64,000 nt of DNA from Bactericera cockerelli (GCA_024516035.1 CM044967.1:7157202-7221201); one strand, 5' to 3'. Counted from the stretch's first letter, positions 36,701 through 49,600 are shown. Notes: generated by a model from the letters alone, not told the origin. A program made the numbers and translations.

Positions 36701-37082
36701 CAGGAGTACCCTCGAAGTCTGCGCTGATTTTAGTGAACATAGGAAAAGGTAAATTAACAAATTTGGTATCTAAGCATGCTCTTAACTAATTGTTAAACCC
36801 TAGAAACTACACATTTCCATTTTATTCCAGGATATTTTTGGGTCAGATCCGCCACTTCACAAGCTAGGAGGTATAGTTCACATGGAGCACTATGCTCTGC
36901 CAGTGGCTCAGAATGACGGAGTCCTTCTTACCCTGGTCATCTACTGCAAGCCAAGCCTTGACCAGATCCCTCTCATTGACAAGTACACTTGGTTTTCCAT
37001 ACAAAGCGATTTTGTTCTCGAGAGCATTATTAAAATTTTCACACAGAAAAATAAAACAATACTCTTGCGAGCTATCAATTAG
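33718..37082 (+). CDS. NUDT18: NUDT18-like Nudix hydrolase (6 exons)
   Basis: NUDT18/MTH3 hydrolyses oxidised nucleoside diphosphates such as 8-oxo-dGDP to monophosphates, cleansing the nucleotide pool. Exons: 33718-33835, 34353-34614, 34836-34994, 35454-35609, 36068-36173, 36831-37082; all phases fit and the product is 350 aa. The Nudix box is complete at residues ~91-113 (GKVEEGE then REVLEETGL, matching GX5EX7REUXEEXGU), preceded by QEAKSVCNGAWYLPAG, the arrangement typical of NUDT18. The following RYWARFIFTGEIVGGKLKT strand and the long C-terminal region also fit NUDT18 rather than MTH1. The start is the first ATG after an acceptor (AAAATAACATGG); the N-terminal ~50 residues are poorly conserved. 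No lesions seen. Confidence 0.88.
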
Positions 37083-39063
37083 GAAGAGTATTTTAGTTTT
37101 GTCACAATGGTTGTTCTATATTAATACACTAATTGTATTAAATTTTTGTCTTGACTAGAACTTGAATCTCTAACGCCTTATTTAGAATCAACCTCTTATG
37201 GCTGGGTCAATTTACTAATGCTGGTTACTAGACCAAATCAATCATAAAATACTGCCTTCAGGATTCAAAAAGCTTTTGTTACTGGTGATGAGTCCTTGCC
37301 CGTCTTGAGCATGTAGTCAGCATAAGTCCTTCAATCCAGCCCTAAGTGCGTCTTAAAACGCGCTCTTTACCATTATTTGTATATCCTAAGATTGTGCAGG
37401 GTGGCGCGGCAATTTACTTTATATGAACCGCTGGTGTCAAGGCGCGCTTGTAATTAGACATGTTCAAGAGAAGCATGATTAATTTTTTTTATGTTCGAAA
37501 CATTCAGTTAGGTTAGGCTTTGTGTATAATTTCATTAACTTAAAAACTCTTTACCAATACTCAAATAGCCAAGTTTTATAATAAACCCAACGACACAAAC
37601 AAGTATAGAGCACATATATATTTTATTTTTCGAGAGATATTGAGATTTCATTCCCAGTAAGTGCCGTATATGAAACAGGATTTGTAAAGCTAAGCTAGCC
37701 CTTAGATTTTATCAGCTGACCGATAGGTATTTTAAAACAACATTTTCCGCCACGAAGACTGACTACAGCTCCGTTACGTCACAGTTTTAATAGACAGCTA
37801 CAAAGCCCGGCTTAGATATAACCTCTACAGTTGTTGTTCAAGTGAATGTTAAGGGATAGTGTCCACTAAGATTAAATAATCCTGTTTCATGATTCGGGCC
37901 TAAGTCTTTTTCTTTTTAGAACTAAATCGCCATAACTTTTCTTATCATTGTACCTTTTTAGTTTGATTTTTTTCACCATGACCACTGACCATGCATCCCT
38001 AGATTTTATTTTATTTTGTGCCCATTTTTATGTGGAACATGGTTTTCACTAGTGTTTACTTACTTGTAATTGTTTCAAAAGATATAACATCTAGAAAATG
38101 AATATACTAGAAAAGAGCCTTTTAGTCATATTGGAAAATCAGGCTTATTTCACATAGCAAATCTCAGTAGACTGTTGAATTTTTACAAAGAAGCTGATGA
38201 TTTTACAGTGCCTGCTTTTAGATTAAACCTAAGACCGATCCACAAATAGAAATATATAGACTATTCACTAGTGAAAATCATACTTATGTAATTGTGTATT
38301 CTTTTTTAGTCAACAATTTATCTTATATTTGACTGATTTAGTTACAGTCTCTTTATTAAAAGTATATAATCCCGTCCATATTTTTTTTTATAGTTAAGTA
38401 TATTTTAATACCTTATACCTATTACCTTTTTATTGCCAATGACATAATTCTATAGATTCATGCAGATTTTTTTTTTGTAATAACAAACCAGTTAACTACT
38501 TCTTTAGCAAGTTAAATGCATCACTCAGTCTTGCTATATCGAGGCAAAGTGTCCTCTATGAAGGAAATATTACCTTTGAATCAATATTGTTTTTACATAC
38601 ATTCATTTTATCAATGATAAGTCCAGGAATTACTTCTATGATGGAGTCTGTTTTGTTTTACATTTGGCATAAATGTCATAGAAATAACTAATAGGCCAGG
38701 AGCTTGTACCTGCTCATTCAGTAACTGCAAATTTACTACTAAAAGAAAATAAATAATAAAATGTATGGCAGTATTTATAAATAATTATTTTTCTGCTTTT
38801 TTCTAGTAACTGTATTTCTATGTAAAATTTAAATAGTATTTTGCATTGTATTGTTATTACGTTTATATTATATTTTTATGTTAAAGTACAATTTATTTAA
38901 CCATTTTTTTTCTTTCATTTTGTATCACAAAAATACTGGGCCATAGATAGGTACAGGGTCCATAAGAAGCCTCATGCCAGTAATTATAATAATAGACCTG
39001 AATTCAATTTGCTTGACTACCAGAGCAACAAGTTTTTATGAAATATAAACCTATCCCTTATTC
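37083..39063. other. intergenic, with one MITE-like repeat
   Basis: Between convergent genes. 37666-37902 has ends ATGAAACAGGATTTG and AATAATCCTGTTTCATGATT, matching the terminal repeats of family M elsewhere in the window (46262, 46970, 56703). Otherwise AT-rich with no coding signal. TTTATT on the plus strand near 38895 could be the polyadenylation signal of the minus-strand gene. Confidence 0.5.
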
Positions 39064-40540
39064 TCACGCCTGAACATCGTCCCAATATTTTTCAGACAGT
39101 TTGAAGTCTATTGGGTAACATTTTCGACACCTCAAGTTACCGAGGAAAATCACCGCTAATCTCAAGTTGTGCCAGTAGCTGTTCAGATAGTCCTGATGCT
39201 CTTTCAGATTATCAACTTCAAGTAGGTCCTGGTGTCCGTCCTTGTAGAAATCGTAATTATTCCACGTCTCGATTAGAGCCTTGGAGTCTTTTGGTTTAAT
39301 TTTGTTCAAATATTCAAGTGTTCTATCGTCTATTGCCAGAATCCAGTCAGCTTTTCTGAAGTCATCCTCGGTAATCAGCCTCACGCGGTGCCCTCTCAAC
39401 GTTTGATTTCGACTGCGCAAGAAGTCACCCATTCGTTTTGTCAAGGGTTTGCCAACATATTTGGGAGACGTTGCCACGGAATCGATTGTCCAGTTTATTT
39501 TGCCCAGATCCGAACACAAAGCGGAGAGACTGTTTCGCCATTGGGCCCATGTCAATGTCAAAGCAATCGGCGAAGAGAATCGTTTTGTGTGCGTTCTGGA
39601 AAACAAAAATCGAATGAATTGGTAAAAAGATGGTGAGATTCACATACTGTAAAATTGTTTTTTTTTTTTTTTTTTTTTTCTTCTTCTGATGATTACTGTA
39701 AACAACATCCACTGTAAGCAAAGAAGGTTCACGTCAAAACTTAATTTTATACTAAACACCATTTTCAATGTAATTTCAATTAAGAGCAGTTTAATGTTAA
39801 ACTAAATGGTTTATTAGTGCATGGAATTTCCTAATTTTGGAGTATCATCCCTTAAAATGAGCCTGAGTGGCCATGATTTTTAAAGTCACCCTTCTTTGTA
39901 TAAAACCTATTCGATTGTGCTTCAGCTCTAACAAACAGTCGTAGGTCTTTACACATGTGTTAAATAAAAAAATTCAATTGGCTCTCCTAGATGTTTTGTT
40001 ATTAAAATTGTGGTGGAAAAGACAAGCTCGCCCCGGAATAATTTTTCGTGGGTTTTAGAAAAACATCTTAAAATTTAAACCATAACTAATAAATGACATT
40101 TAGGTTCATTAAACAGTAGAAACAACATAAAAATAAAAGGTTTTTTGGGGTTTTCTTTTAAAAAATTGCCAATGCAAAGTAAAAAGAAGCTTTGTAGAAT
40201 ACTGACCAGCTGGGGTCAAAACCATACGTATCCATGATGGTGTATTTTTTAACAGCACTGAAGAACACGACTTGGCAAACTATTTTATGTTGTTTTTTGT
40301 TGATGTTGCTAACTATGTATTATTAAGTTAAGATACTTAGTAATAAATCATGACACTTACATTGAGACTTTCATCCACATGAAACGATTTAAGTCCATCT
40401 AAATTATCCAAATGGTACCTTCTAACGTTTCGCTGATAACTTGCATCTTTCATTTCTGAACCCCTATCCTCGATTGTGTTCAAACCACAAGCAGCATACT
40501 TGATGAACGCGAAAACTAATAACTTTTTGTAAAACCACAT
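39064..40540 (-). CDS. secreted LMW-PTP-like protein lacking catalytic residues (2 exons)
   Basis: Exon 1 (40361-40540) encodes 60 residues beginning MWFYKKLLVFAFIKYAACGL, a probable signal peptide, and ends at AAT|GTAAGT in phase 0. Exon 2 (39064-39595) starts after TTTTCCAG and encodes the low-molecular-weight tyrosine phosphatase fold: KTILFADCFDIDMGPMA aligns with the P-loop strand, and INWTIDSVATS, HRVRLITEDDF, ADWILAIDD and KALIETW follow in family order. In the aligned P-loop (C-X5-R in active enzymes) the nucleophilic Cys is Asp (~residue 70) and the Arg is Met (~76); the Pro-Ala after the loop is kept. The acid DPYY motif is also absent (LLEVDN). Exon 2 is one base too long: an extra A in CAAAATAAAC (39494-39501) shifts frame between the P-loop and INWTIDS. 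Product ~236 aa. Phosphatase activity is not expected; a binding or pseudoenzyme role outside the cell is inference. Confidence 0.72.
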
Positions 40541-40736
40541 GACCTTTCAAGGACTAGACCTTCATTCTGACTGACCAACTTATCAGGAGACACAATCTCC
40601 GAGTAGAGAATGATTAAAAACACAAGGAGACATTCAATAATGATAATAACAATTCACCTGAGTTTTTCTACTCTAAAGGAATAGAAAATTCCTTTACCCT
40701 AAGATTTTTTAGTTACCTGATCTAAAATTATTAGTC

Positions 40737-40925
40737 TGTCCCCGTATCTAAGTGGTCAATGCGTCGGCCTGGGTCTGGTAATCCAGAGGTCACAGGTTCG
40801 AAACCTAGTCGGGACATGACAAGTTATCCTCCCATTTGTAATTTGACCACATAGCTTACTGATGGAATTATGGATCTTTTAGTCCTAGTCCGGCAGTATA
40901 ATAAGGTGATATTATTATTATTACA
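40737..40925 (+). mobile_element. tRNA-derived SINE, family A
   Basis: Head TGTCCCCGTATCTAAGTGG pairs at its ends with TCGGGACA; box B is GGTTCGAAACC. The body is GACAAGTTATCCTCCCATTT, GACCACAT, then AGTCCTAGTCCGGCAGTATA and an ATT tail. Related copies at 43221 (-) and 52314 (+). Confidence 0.75.
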
Positions 40926-41180
40926 ATATCATGATTTTGTGGTATGAATGACCAATTAACCATAGAAGTTGACATGCACCACTATAATCTAATAAAAGAT
41001 AGATAGAATAATGATTTTCTGAAATGATCAAAGAAATACAGGAGAATCCTTGCATTTGTTGTATGCACTCACTAATGTTCCACCAGACTAACCTGTTGTT
41101 GTTATAACCAGCTTGGCTACAGCTGGGGATTTGACCACATAATAATTTAGTTGAAAAGTTGGCTCGTCTTAAAACACATA

Positions 41181-41950
41181 TTACTTCCGAGAAATTTCTA
41201 ATATTAGAAATCGGAAGTATTGTGTTCGTTTTTGTAAAAAAAATATATTTTTTGCTCCGATTTCAATTTTTTTCAGATTTCTGGACGTTTCATAACCTCC
41301 TGAGCAAATTTGGTTTTGTGTCTGTCTGTCGGTCTGTCTGTCTGTCGTTCTGTCGGTCTGTTAAAACGATTCCTTGTAACGCGCAAATCTCGGAAACTAC
41401 TCGACCGATTTTGATGAAATTTTGCACACATCTAGGAGACATTCTGTAGATGGTCCCATTTTAAATTCATCGAATTCGTACTAGCGGTTCTTGGTGAAAG
41501 AGCCCATGCGCCTGACCACTAACTTTTTACTTAAACGCTTATATCTCGTGAACGGTATACCCGATTTTAATGAAATTTTGTGTGTGTATGCATATAATTG
41601 TTTTACATAGGCTATTTATATATATTTTTTAATTAATTATAATTAGACTCTGATATTTAAGAAAATCCGAAATTTTGGACAAAAAAGTCAAAAAATAAGG
41701 ACCACGACTTGCCGATACAGAAATTTTTGTGGATTCTAGAATGTAGAAAAAACGATTTTCTACCATATAAAACAAATTTGAAGAAAATCGGTGCAGTCGT
41801 TTTGGAGATACAAGTAATTTAGTATAAAATCTCAAAATTGGCACGTGTTAACAATGTGAAACAATCACGAGGAAGTATAGAGTCCATAATTGGCAGTGTT
41901 TTTTTTTATTATTCTTTAAAGATGAGTGTTTCACAGCCGTTTTATTGCGT
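41181..41950 (+). mobile_element. repeat family E, full copy
   Basis: Starts TTACTTCCGAGAAATTTCT then AATATTAGAAATCGGAAGT, with GTCTGTCTGTCGGTC tracts and the 'TATATCTCGTGAACGGTA' phrase, and ends with CACGAGGAAGTATAGAGTCC and AATTGGCAGTG. Inverted relative to the copies at 17370 and 49672. Confidence 0.7.
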
Positions 41951-43220
41951 ACCCATGAAACAGGAGCTACTGTAGAGGCTTGTGGTCTATGTTGTTGCCT
42001 GCCATCCCTTAGTATGCCATAAAAATGGCACCAGGCACATAGCTGGAATAAGGAACCTTTCTCAAGAACCACTTGTTATGAAATAAGCAAATTTAAACAT
42101 CAAAAAGGTGTAAACTATCAGCATGGACGCTATTCGATGATGATTTTCTGATTAATAGATAGAAGAAAAAAACTGGCAAATACTTTCAAAGTGACTGAAT
42201 TTTTATTTCTGTTACGGAGATACAAACAACATACATCGCAATAAAGGTAATATATAATAGTACAATGAAACAAACATTATAAAATATGTAAGTATAAATA
42301 AATAAAAATATGACACATTAGTAGATTGTAACAAGGCTTTGTTGAACTTTGAAATGATGCAACCGGGACTTGCAAAACGATATTTTTCTGCCGATATTTT
42401 CCTGAAACTATATCCAAACCTTCTCGAAATCTAATGATTAGCATACAAGAACCCCTATATCTACAACTCGAATTAGACTAGCAGGAACGTTTCTAGTCTT
42501 TCTGTTGCCCGGGGCAAAAGCTGAATAACAAGGCACTGCTGGCTCGGTTATTTGGCTGGCGCCCAGGCCACCTCTCCTAGATCCGTCCCTGAAGACTCGC
42601 GTATTTTTGGTTTTCTCTTCATTTGGTAAATAGAATTAAAAAAAAAAATCATAAAAATGCATAGGTAGTTTATATTTTAATATACGAGCATCAGTAACAC
42701 CCAAAATAACGGTAATGTGGGGGAATCAAATGTTCTATACTGTCATACAAGATAGATAAAATAAACAACTGCACTTTTTTGGTGAAATAATCCCTCTTGA
42801 GTGAGTACATGAAAACATAAATGCGTGATAATCATGAAACTATCGAGTTTGTGCCTGAACTTCTCATGGAGGGAGTGATGTGATATAAATATACAATATA
42901 AACTGCCTGTCTTGAAAAATATAGGTCTTTTTGGATAGCACACGCACTATACGTACACGTCAACGTATGTGCACAAAATATCGTCATCGTCAGTGTTCAA
43001 TCAGACATACGATGACCTACACCCGTGCACAGATAATTTGAAGATGTCATACCATTTAGTCGTCTTCAAATGTGCACATCAGTCGAATTCTCAAATCAAA
43101 AAGACCGAACATTATCGCTTTACATCCACCCCACTAGTGTATACTGATAGCTCGTTTGAGATAGTCAAGCTGGCTTCTGGCTCAAAATTAGCTTAGATCA
43201 TAAATCTATCACAGGGCTCC
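41951..43220. other. intergenic, nothing recognised
   Basis: A 75-codon open frame at 42969-43196 (+) has no recognisable domain, signal peptide or splice context and is probably chance. The rest is AT-rich. Confidence 0.4.
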
Positions 43221-43416
43221 ATAATAATAATATTTTCCTTATTTCTACTGCCTGATTACGACTAATGAGTCCCATTATTCCAGCAGTAAACACAAGACGT
43301 ATTATTATGTGGTCAAAATCCAAATTGGGAGGATAACTTGTCATGTCCCGGCTGGGTTTCGAACCCGCGACCTCTGGATTATCAGACGGACACTTTGATC
43401 ACTGAGCTACCGGGAC
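43221..43416 (-). mobile_element. tRNA-derived SINE, family A
   Basis: On the reverse strand TGTCCCGGTAGCTCAGTGAT is a near-canonical box A, with GGTTCGAAACCCAGCCGGG box B, then GACATGACAAGTTATCCTCC and an ATT tail. It is the best-preserved tRNA-like head in the window, and lies in the 3' flank of Rab32. Confidence 0.75.
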
Positions 43417-43688
43417 AGACCAAATGGAGTCCTGTGATTGGTGGAATTCTTTGTCCGCTTAAAGGTAGTTCCTAGCTGAGCTATCTCGATCGTTTCAAGG
43501 TCGACAAGGACTTTCTATCAATCACAGCGCACCATAATGTAGTGCCCTGTAATTTTGTGGAAATTCCTTGTGAGCTAATGGACAAAAAGAAGGCGAATGG
43601 AAGCAAACTGGTGATCTCTGCTGACTTCCAAAGTTAGCGTAAGTATCTTGACCCGGCCTTGACTTATTCCTCCAATAAACAAGGTTTC

Positions 43689-46600
43689 TCAACAACTGCA
43701 TTTCTTCTCAACGCGCGGAGCAGGGCCTGACAGCTTCACCATGCCTTCGTCTGGCGTGGGCGGATAGTTCTGGAACTGACCTTCCTGCAGCATCAGCACA
43801 TCTATGATGTATCTGAGAACAAACGTGAGGTTTGGTAAGTCAAAACAAGAAAGTGAGAAGTTTTATTGTATGTTTACGTGTTCATGAATATCAGAACCAG
43901 AACATACCTGAGCCTCGCTCCTTAAAGTACTCTCAAAATCCTTAAATCTTACTTTCAACCGTTAAATTTCGTTTAAATAATCCACTCAGAGAGGTTGAAA
44001 GAGAGATTTGGAAATTTCGGGAGTGAGAGTACTCTCTGGAATGAAGTACTCTCAGTCTCACTCTCAAAATCCCCAAAACTCCCTTTCAACTACTAGACAA
44101 TACACTCTGATTGGTTTATTTGAACGAAATTTGACGGTTAAAAGGGAGATTTAGGAATTTTGAGAATGCTTTCTGGAATGAGTCCCAAGACAGCTGTTTC
44201 CAGTTTATTGGCTCTCTTTAGCAGGCTGTTCTGTTCTCAAGGCGTTCATAGTATTAGTCATCATTTACGGGTTGGTAGCGGCTACCATGCAGGATGAATT
44301 TTATCTGGGTTTATTTGAGGAGCGGGTCCTGTTCTTGACTAGTCTGGCTGGGGGACGTTAAACAGGGAGAAGACCAGTGTCTCGCTAGAGGACTATAAAC
44401 GGAGAACAGACTAGCCAACCCTTACAAGCCAGGCTAGCTTGCAGTTTCCTATGGGTTTAATGGCTTATAAAGAAAAGTCCAAGTCCTCATGATGGTTGAT
44501 CGCACATAGAAATATGTGGTTCAGGACGAGCCAACTTTGAAATAAAGTTGACTGGAGAACATCACTCACCCCTCCAGCTGTAGCCAAGCTGGCTACAACA
44601 ACAACCATGCAGGTAATACGGGTTCGAATCCCGACTGACGTGAATTTTCGGCTCTGTACTTGGGTGTTACGGGTTTATTCATACTTCACGAGAAAATATA
44701 TTTTTATGGATATAGACCAGTGGCAGTATTACGAGAAAGCAGTTACTTGAGCAAGTTGAATTGAGGTTAATGAGAATATATAATTTGTGAGTTTCCAGCG
44801 AATGGAGGGTAAAACCCCCGTCTGGAATGACTTAGATGTTACAGATATTAAGCAACAAGAAAAAAAAAAAACTTACTTCATAGAATCGGAGACCATAAGT
44901 CCTTCTTTGGTAGATGTTTCCGTCCAGCCAATGAAATTGTGTTCTTTGTAGAAAGATTCTATATCATTGATATCCACTTGCCTATGCGGTAAATCACACT
45001 GGAATAAAAAAGAAAAAATGTAAATTAAAATAAAGATGAGCCAGCGTCGATGGCATGTTGAATACACCGGTTCCCTTCAGAACACCGAAGTTAAGCGACA
45101 TCCAGCGAGGTTAAGACTTGGATGGGTGACCATTCAAATTCTAATTCTCGTGACGCTGGCTTTTCCCGGCCCCACTCAGGCTGGGTGAGGTTAATGTGAG
45201 TAGCAGGTTTGTGAGTTTCCTGTGAATGGAGGGTAAAACCCCCGTCGTGATATGACCATGGCAGTTGAAAGCGACGTTAAACCCCACTTAAAAAAAATAA
45301 ATAATAAAGATGTATATTTCTGGAAGTTGTCACTTGGCCTAGCGGTAACATGCTCGGTTTGCACTCCAGGGGACCCGGGTTCAAATCCCCAGTGGGATCG
45401 GAATTTTTTCGGCTCTGTACTTTGGATGTAGGGACTAACAACTCTAGCCTCGTGAGGACTAGGGTAGGTCCTCACGAGGGGTAGTTGTAGAGTGGGCAAC
45501 GACCACGGGGGCCATTACGAGATTGATATTGGAATATGACGGTCGGTAGGAGATATGATGCATTAGCATTAGCTCTCGTATTGTCCATGGTACCCACTAA
45601 AATTGTGACATAATAACACAAATAACTACTAGCTCTTTAGCTTTTTTTTTATATTTCTGGGAAAAAAAGAGTTGAAGCAATAAGAGGCTCATCTTAGAAA
45701 TACAACTGTAGTTTGTCCAGTTAGATAAACATAACTACTCGATACCTCTAACCTCTCCTGTATTTGAGCCACAAATTATCACCTCAAGGGATTGGTACTG
45801 CCTAGTCACCTAGTGCCTAATCCAAATAAACGCTAATGCCTACCTACATAGACATAGAAAAAGAGTGACAGATTTCAAGACAATTGTAAATTTAAATATT
45901 TTTTTTCTTTATTTTATTTTGTAAATATTGTTCGGAGGTTTTATGTGACTACTGCTCGTAGTCCAGAGATCCCGAGTTCGATCCCCGGTTGGGACAAACT
46001 TTTTGAAGAAAATTCTGTTCCATCCAAACACGTGAGGCTGGCATTTCCGGCCCTACCCAGGCTGGGTGAGGTCAATGTGGGTAGCTGGTACGATTCCCAG
46101 CGAATGGAGGATAACGTCCTGATCAGGACGTTAAAAACAAATAGAATCGTTGGCGTTAGGAAGGGCGCTCCACCCTACCAACCTCAACCATGCGTTTGAA
46201 CAATGCCGAGCCCAATAGCAACATACGCTAATATGGGATAAAGGCAAGGGAGATATCCGAAATATAAAACAAGATTAGATTTCACCTAAGTGGACAATAT
46301 CAACTAACTCAGGCTATAGTGAATTGTGATTGGTTGAAACTCCGACTTGAGGGCGTGTCTCGTTTAGCTCAACTTTAATCCTGTTTCATAATCTGGCCCT
46401 AAGAGGTTTTATAAGTTTAGTTTTGGCCCATTGCTAAAATGACCTTCCCTAAGAGGTTTTATAAGTTTATTTTTGGCCCATTGCTAAAATGACCTTCCAG
46501 TAAAGGTCGGTAATACGATGCCACTCACTTTATTAGCTAGCAACATACAAGGGATAGGACTTCCGTCCGACAAGGTACACTTGGAGTCCACATCCTTCTT

Positions 46601-49600
46601 CCACTTAAGAGTGTTCTTGAAGGAGTTCTGGTTGGTCAGATCAAACATGATGATGCAGCAGTGAGCGTCCTTGTAGTAAACACGAGTCATCCAAGTGAAC
46701 CGCTCCTGACCTGAAATTAAAAATTAAATTAGAATAAAATAGAAATTTTGATTATAAGTAATAATAATAACTTTGTTTATTGGTGTTATTATATCACAAT
46801 TTTTAGTGCGTAGCGCAGAATTATAGGACTTTTTCCATATATTTTAATATCCTAATATCTTATTTTTGCCTATAATCCCGCCACTGGTCGCTGCTCTCAT
46901 TAAAGCAGCTAATCATTTTTCCTCACGAGGTATGAGTGGACCCCGAGGTATACTTTATAATTGGAGCTCTTAGGTCTTAGGGTCGAATTTAAAATAGGAT
47001 TACCACACAGATAAGTCCCGCAAGTCGGAGTTTCAACCAATCACAGCGCACTATAAATCAAACTTGAGAAACGGTTTGGCTTATCTTTATTATAATCCTA
47101 TTTTATAAATCGGCCCTTTACATAGACAAAGTATGTTGAAACAAATAACTTGTGTTGTTTTATTCCTATTCGATAAAATTATTTTATTTTGGGCATTCTA
47201 TGGACAAGATTAGAAACGAAAGAGATTTGTAAGAATTTTGTCAGGGGTGGTTTAACAAAAAAAATCACAAGTTTAAAATATAAAATAACATTACTTGAGA
47301 TTTTCAAAAGCTATTTTTTTCCATGATCACAAAACTTGGATCATATTTATATTCACGTAATAATCGCACGTCTTATGTAAGAGGTGGCGGTCATACATGT
47401 ATCTTTATTCATTACATAACAGACTGACCATCATCATCAGTCACTGTTACATAACAAAAATTTACATATCGACGAAGGCGTTTATTGGGAAAAGTAATTT
47501 ATTGGAGCAATTAAGTGATTTTTAAAAAAATATCATGACAGAATTTTACCCATTAGCATGAAATAATAATAATGATGACAGGAGACCTTGTGTCTTCAAT
47601 TCTTCATTCTAAATTGCGTCCTTGTTACAAGTAATATTCTAAATAAATATGTCAATATACAAGTCAATATTCTAAATAAAATGCATTCAATAAATCTCTT
47701 TTTTTCAATCTTAATTTATTTAAATCCATTTTACATTCATTCAGAATCAACAGAACTCCGAAACTGCTGGAGCAAATGACTCCAAATTTGGCAAAGAGTC
47801 TTCGTTTGCTATTACTAAGAAAGGATTTTTCAAAATTCCAATCAAGGCTTTCATTTGATATCTGTTATATCTATATCCCACTGAATAGGTTTAAAATTTC
47901 AATATATGTTATGTATTCCGAGGGCCGCTAACTAAAGGTAAACTCTTCCTTTGGTGCGAGCCTACCTGGATTACCAGACATACGCACTAATCACTGGACC
48001 AAAAAAAAATCAATCAAGGGATAAAATCGACTGGACGGGATACGGTGAAAAAATGGTAAATGGGACGGAATTCGGTGCTTCCCGTTTTATTTACAGTAAG
48101 ACTAATGACATGGAATAGGTCTTTACAAAATGAAAATATTAAAATAAAACCAGATCAAAGGTAGTGCTAATGCCTGCGGTATTTTCTCACATGTTGCGCT
48201 CAGTGGGGTCCCGTTTTCAATAATAATAATAAGACTCTTTAGTAGAAGGTTACCACCAGGCGAGGTTAATGCTCAAAGGATTTTCTACCACCTAACCCTC
48301 AGAGTCTTACTATTAGGTATGTGGTCACAAAATCTAATTAATGAGAAAAATTCATGATTTACTATTTTTGTCTAAAATATCTTCTTATTCTTCAATAAAT
48401 ATTTGATTAATTGAAACTCAAACTAATGAGAAAAGTTCATGCATTGGGTGGAATTCGAACCAACGGATCCCTATGCTAGCTGACTTACCAGACTAGCGCG
48501 TTAACTATTTGACTACCAGTGCACTCTATCGCTCACCTGCAATGTCCCAGAGCTGGAGTTTGATCTTCTGCTGGTCCCTCCACTTGACTATCTTGAGTGC
48601 AAAGTCCACGCCGACAGTTCCCTTGTAGTCGTTCTTGAAAGTGTTCTGGACATACCTCTGCACGAAGGATGTCTTGCCTACGGTAGGGTCTCCGATCACA
48701 ATCACTTTGAACAGCTTCTCAGGTGGGGCTGCAACAGAAGGAGAATTGTAAATAATAATAATAGAAAATCTTCTAAGGGCAAAGTTTTATAAGTAAAGCT
48801 ATTAAGCCCAGAACAAAATTATGAGGTTATGTTATACAATTGATGCATTATTTAATAGAGAAAAAATCATCAATTTTAGCTTTGAATGTAGAAGAGAGAC
48901 TTTTTTTCCGGGCCCACCAGTAGATGTAAAAAACAGTACAAATTCTGATAACAAAGAATTTGATATAACTCTGGCCTCGTTTATTCGAGGCTCAACATAT
49001 TATCGTCAAAAGATGCGCTCCGAGCTCTTCTATCTTTTGCCCTAACCCCCAGCTCTCTACCCCCCTCAACCCCCCTACCCTAATTTTTGTGTAATTCAGT
49101 AATTGGTTGGGAACAAACTCGGACCTCGATTATCCGAGGCTTGATATCAGTCTGGGTGAGCTTAATATGGGTAGGTAACTGATATTGACTACACCCTATA
49201 AACCTACCATGATAATTATCAATGAGGAATAAATTTATAATTTCTTCTTTAAAAAATCATCAAGAATACTCGATTATTTCCGGTTTTTTTGTAACATTTT
49301 TTTGCGAATATAATTCTATCGATATGTGTGCCTATGCCTACTATAGGTAGTCTTGTGAATCAGGGTTAAAAAAAAAACCTGGTTTATTTCATTTAAAAAA
49401 AAACCCGTTTTTTCAGGCCACCAGGTAAAAGAAATTTATCTTTTGCTCGCAATATCAATATTAAATTTATAAAATCAAAACTGTTAAATAAAAATTGACA
49501 CATAATATGTAGCCCGAAGTTTGTCTTATTCCAAGTAGGATTTTGTTAGGAGCAAGTTCCAAAATCTGTCTATTTTGTCTGATTTGTACCGATATATTTA

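Noticed and set aside
42969..43196. 75-codon open frame
   Set aside because: No signal peptide, domain or splice context; composition is unremarkable.
43221..43416. Possible functional tRNA gene
   Set aside because: Good A and B boxes, but it is attached to a SINE body with an ATT tail and recurs in diverged form at 40737 and 52314.
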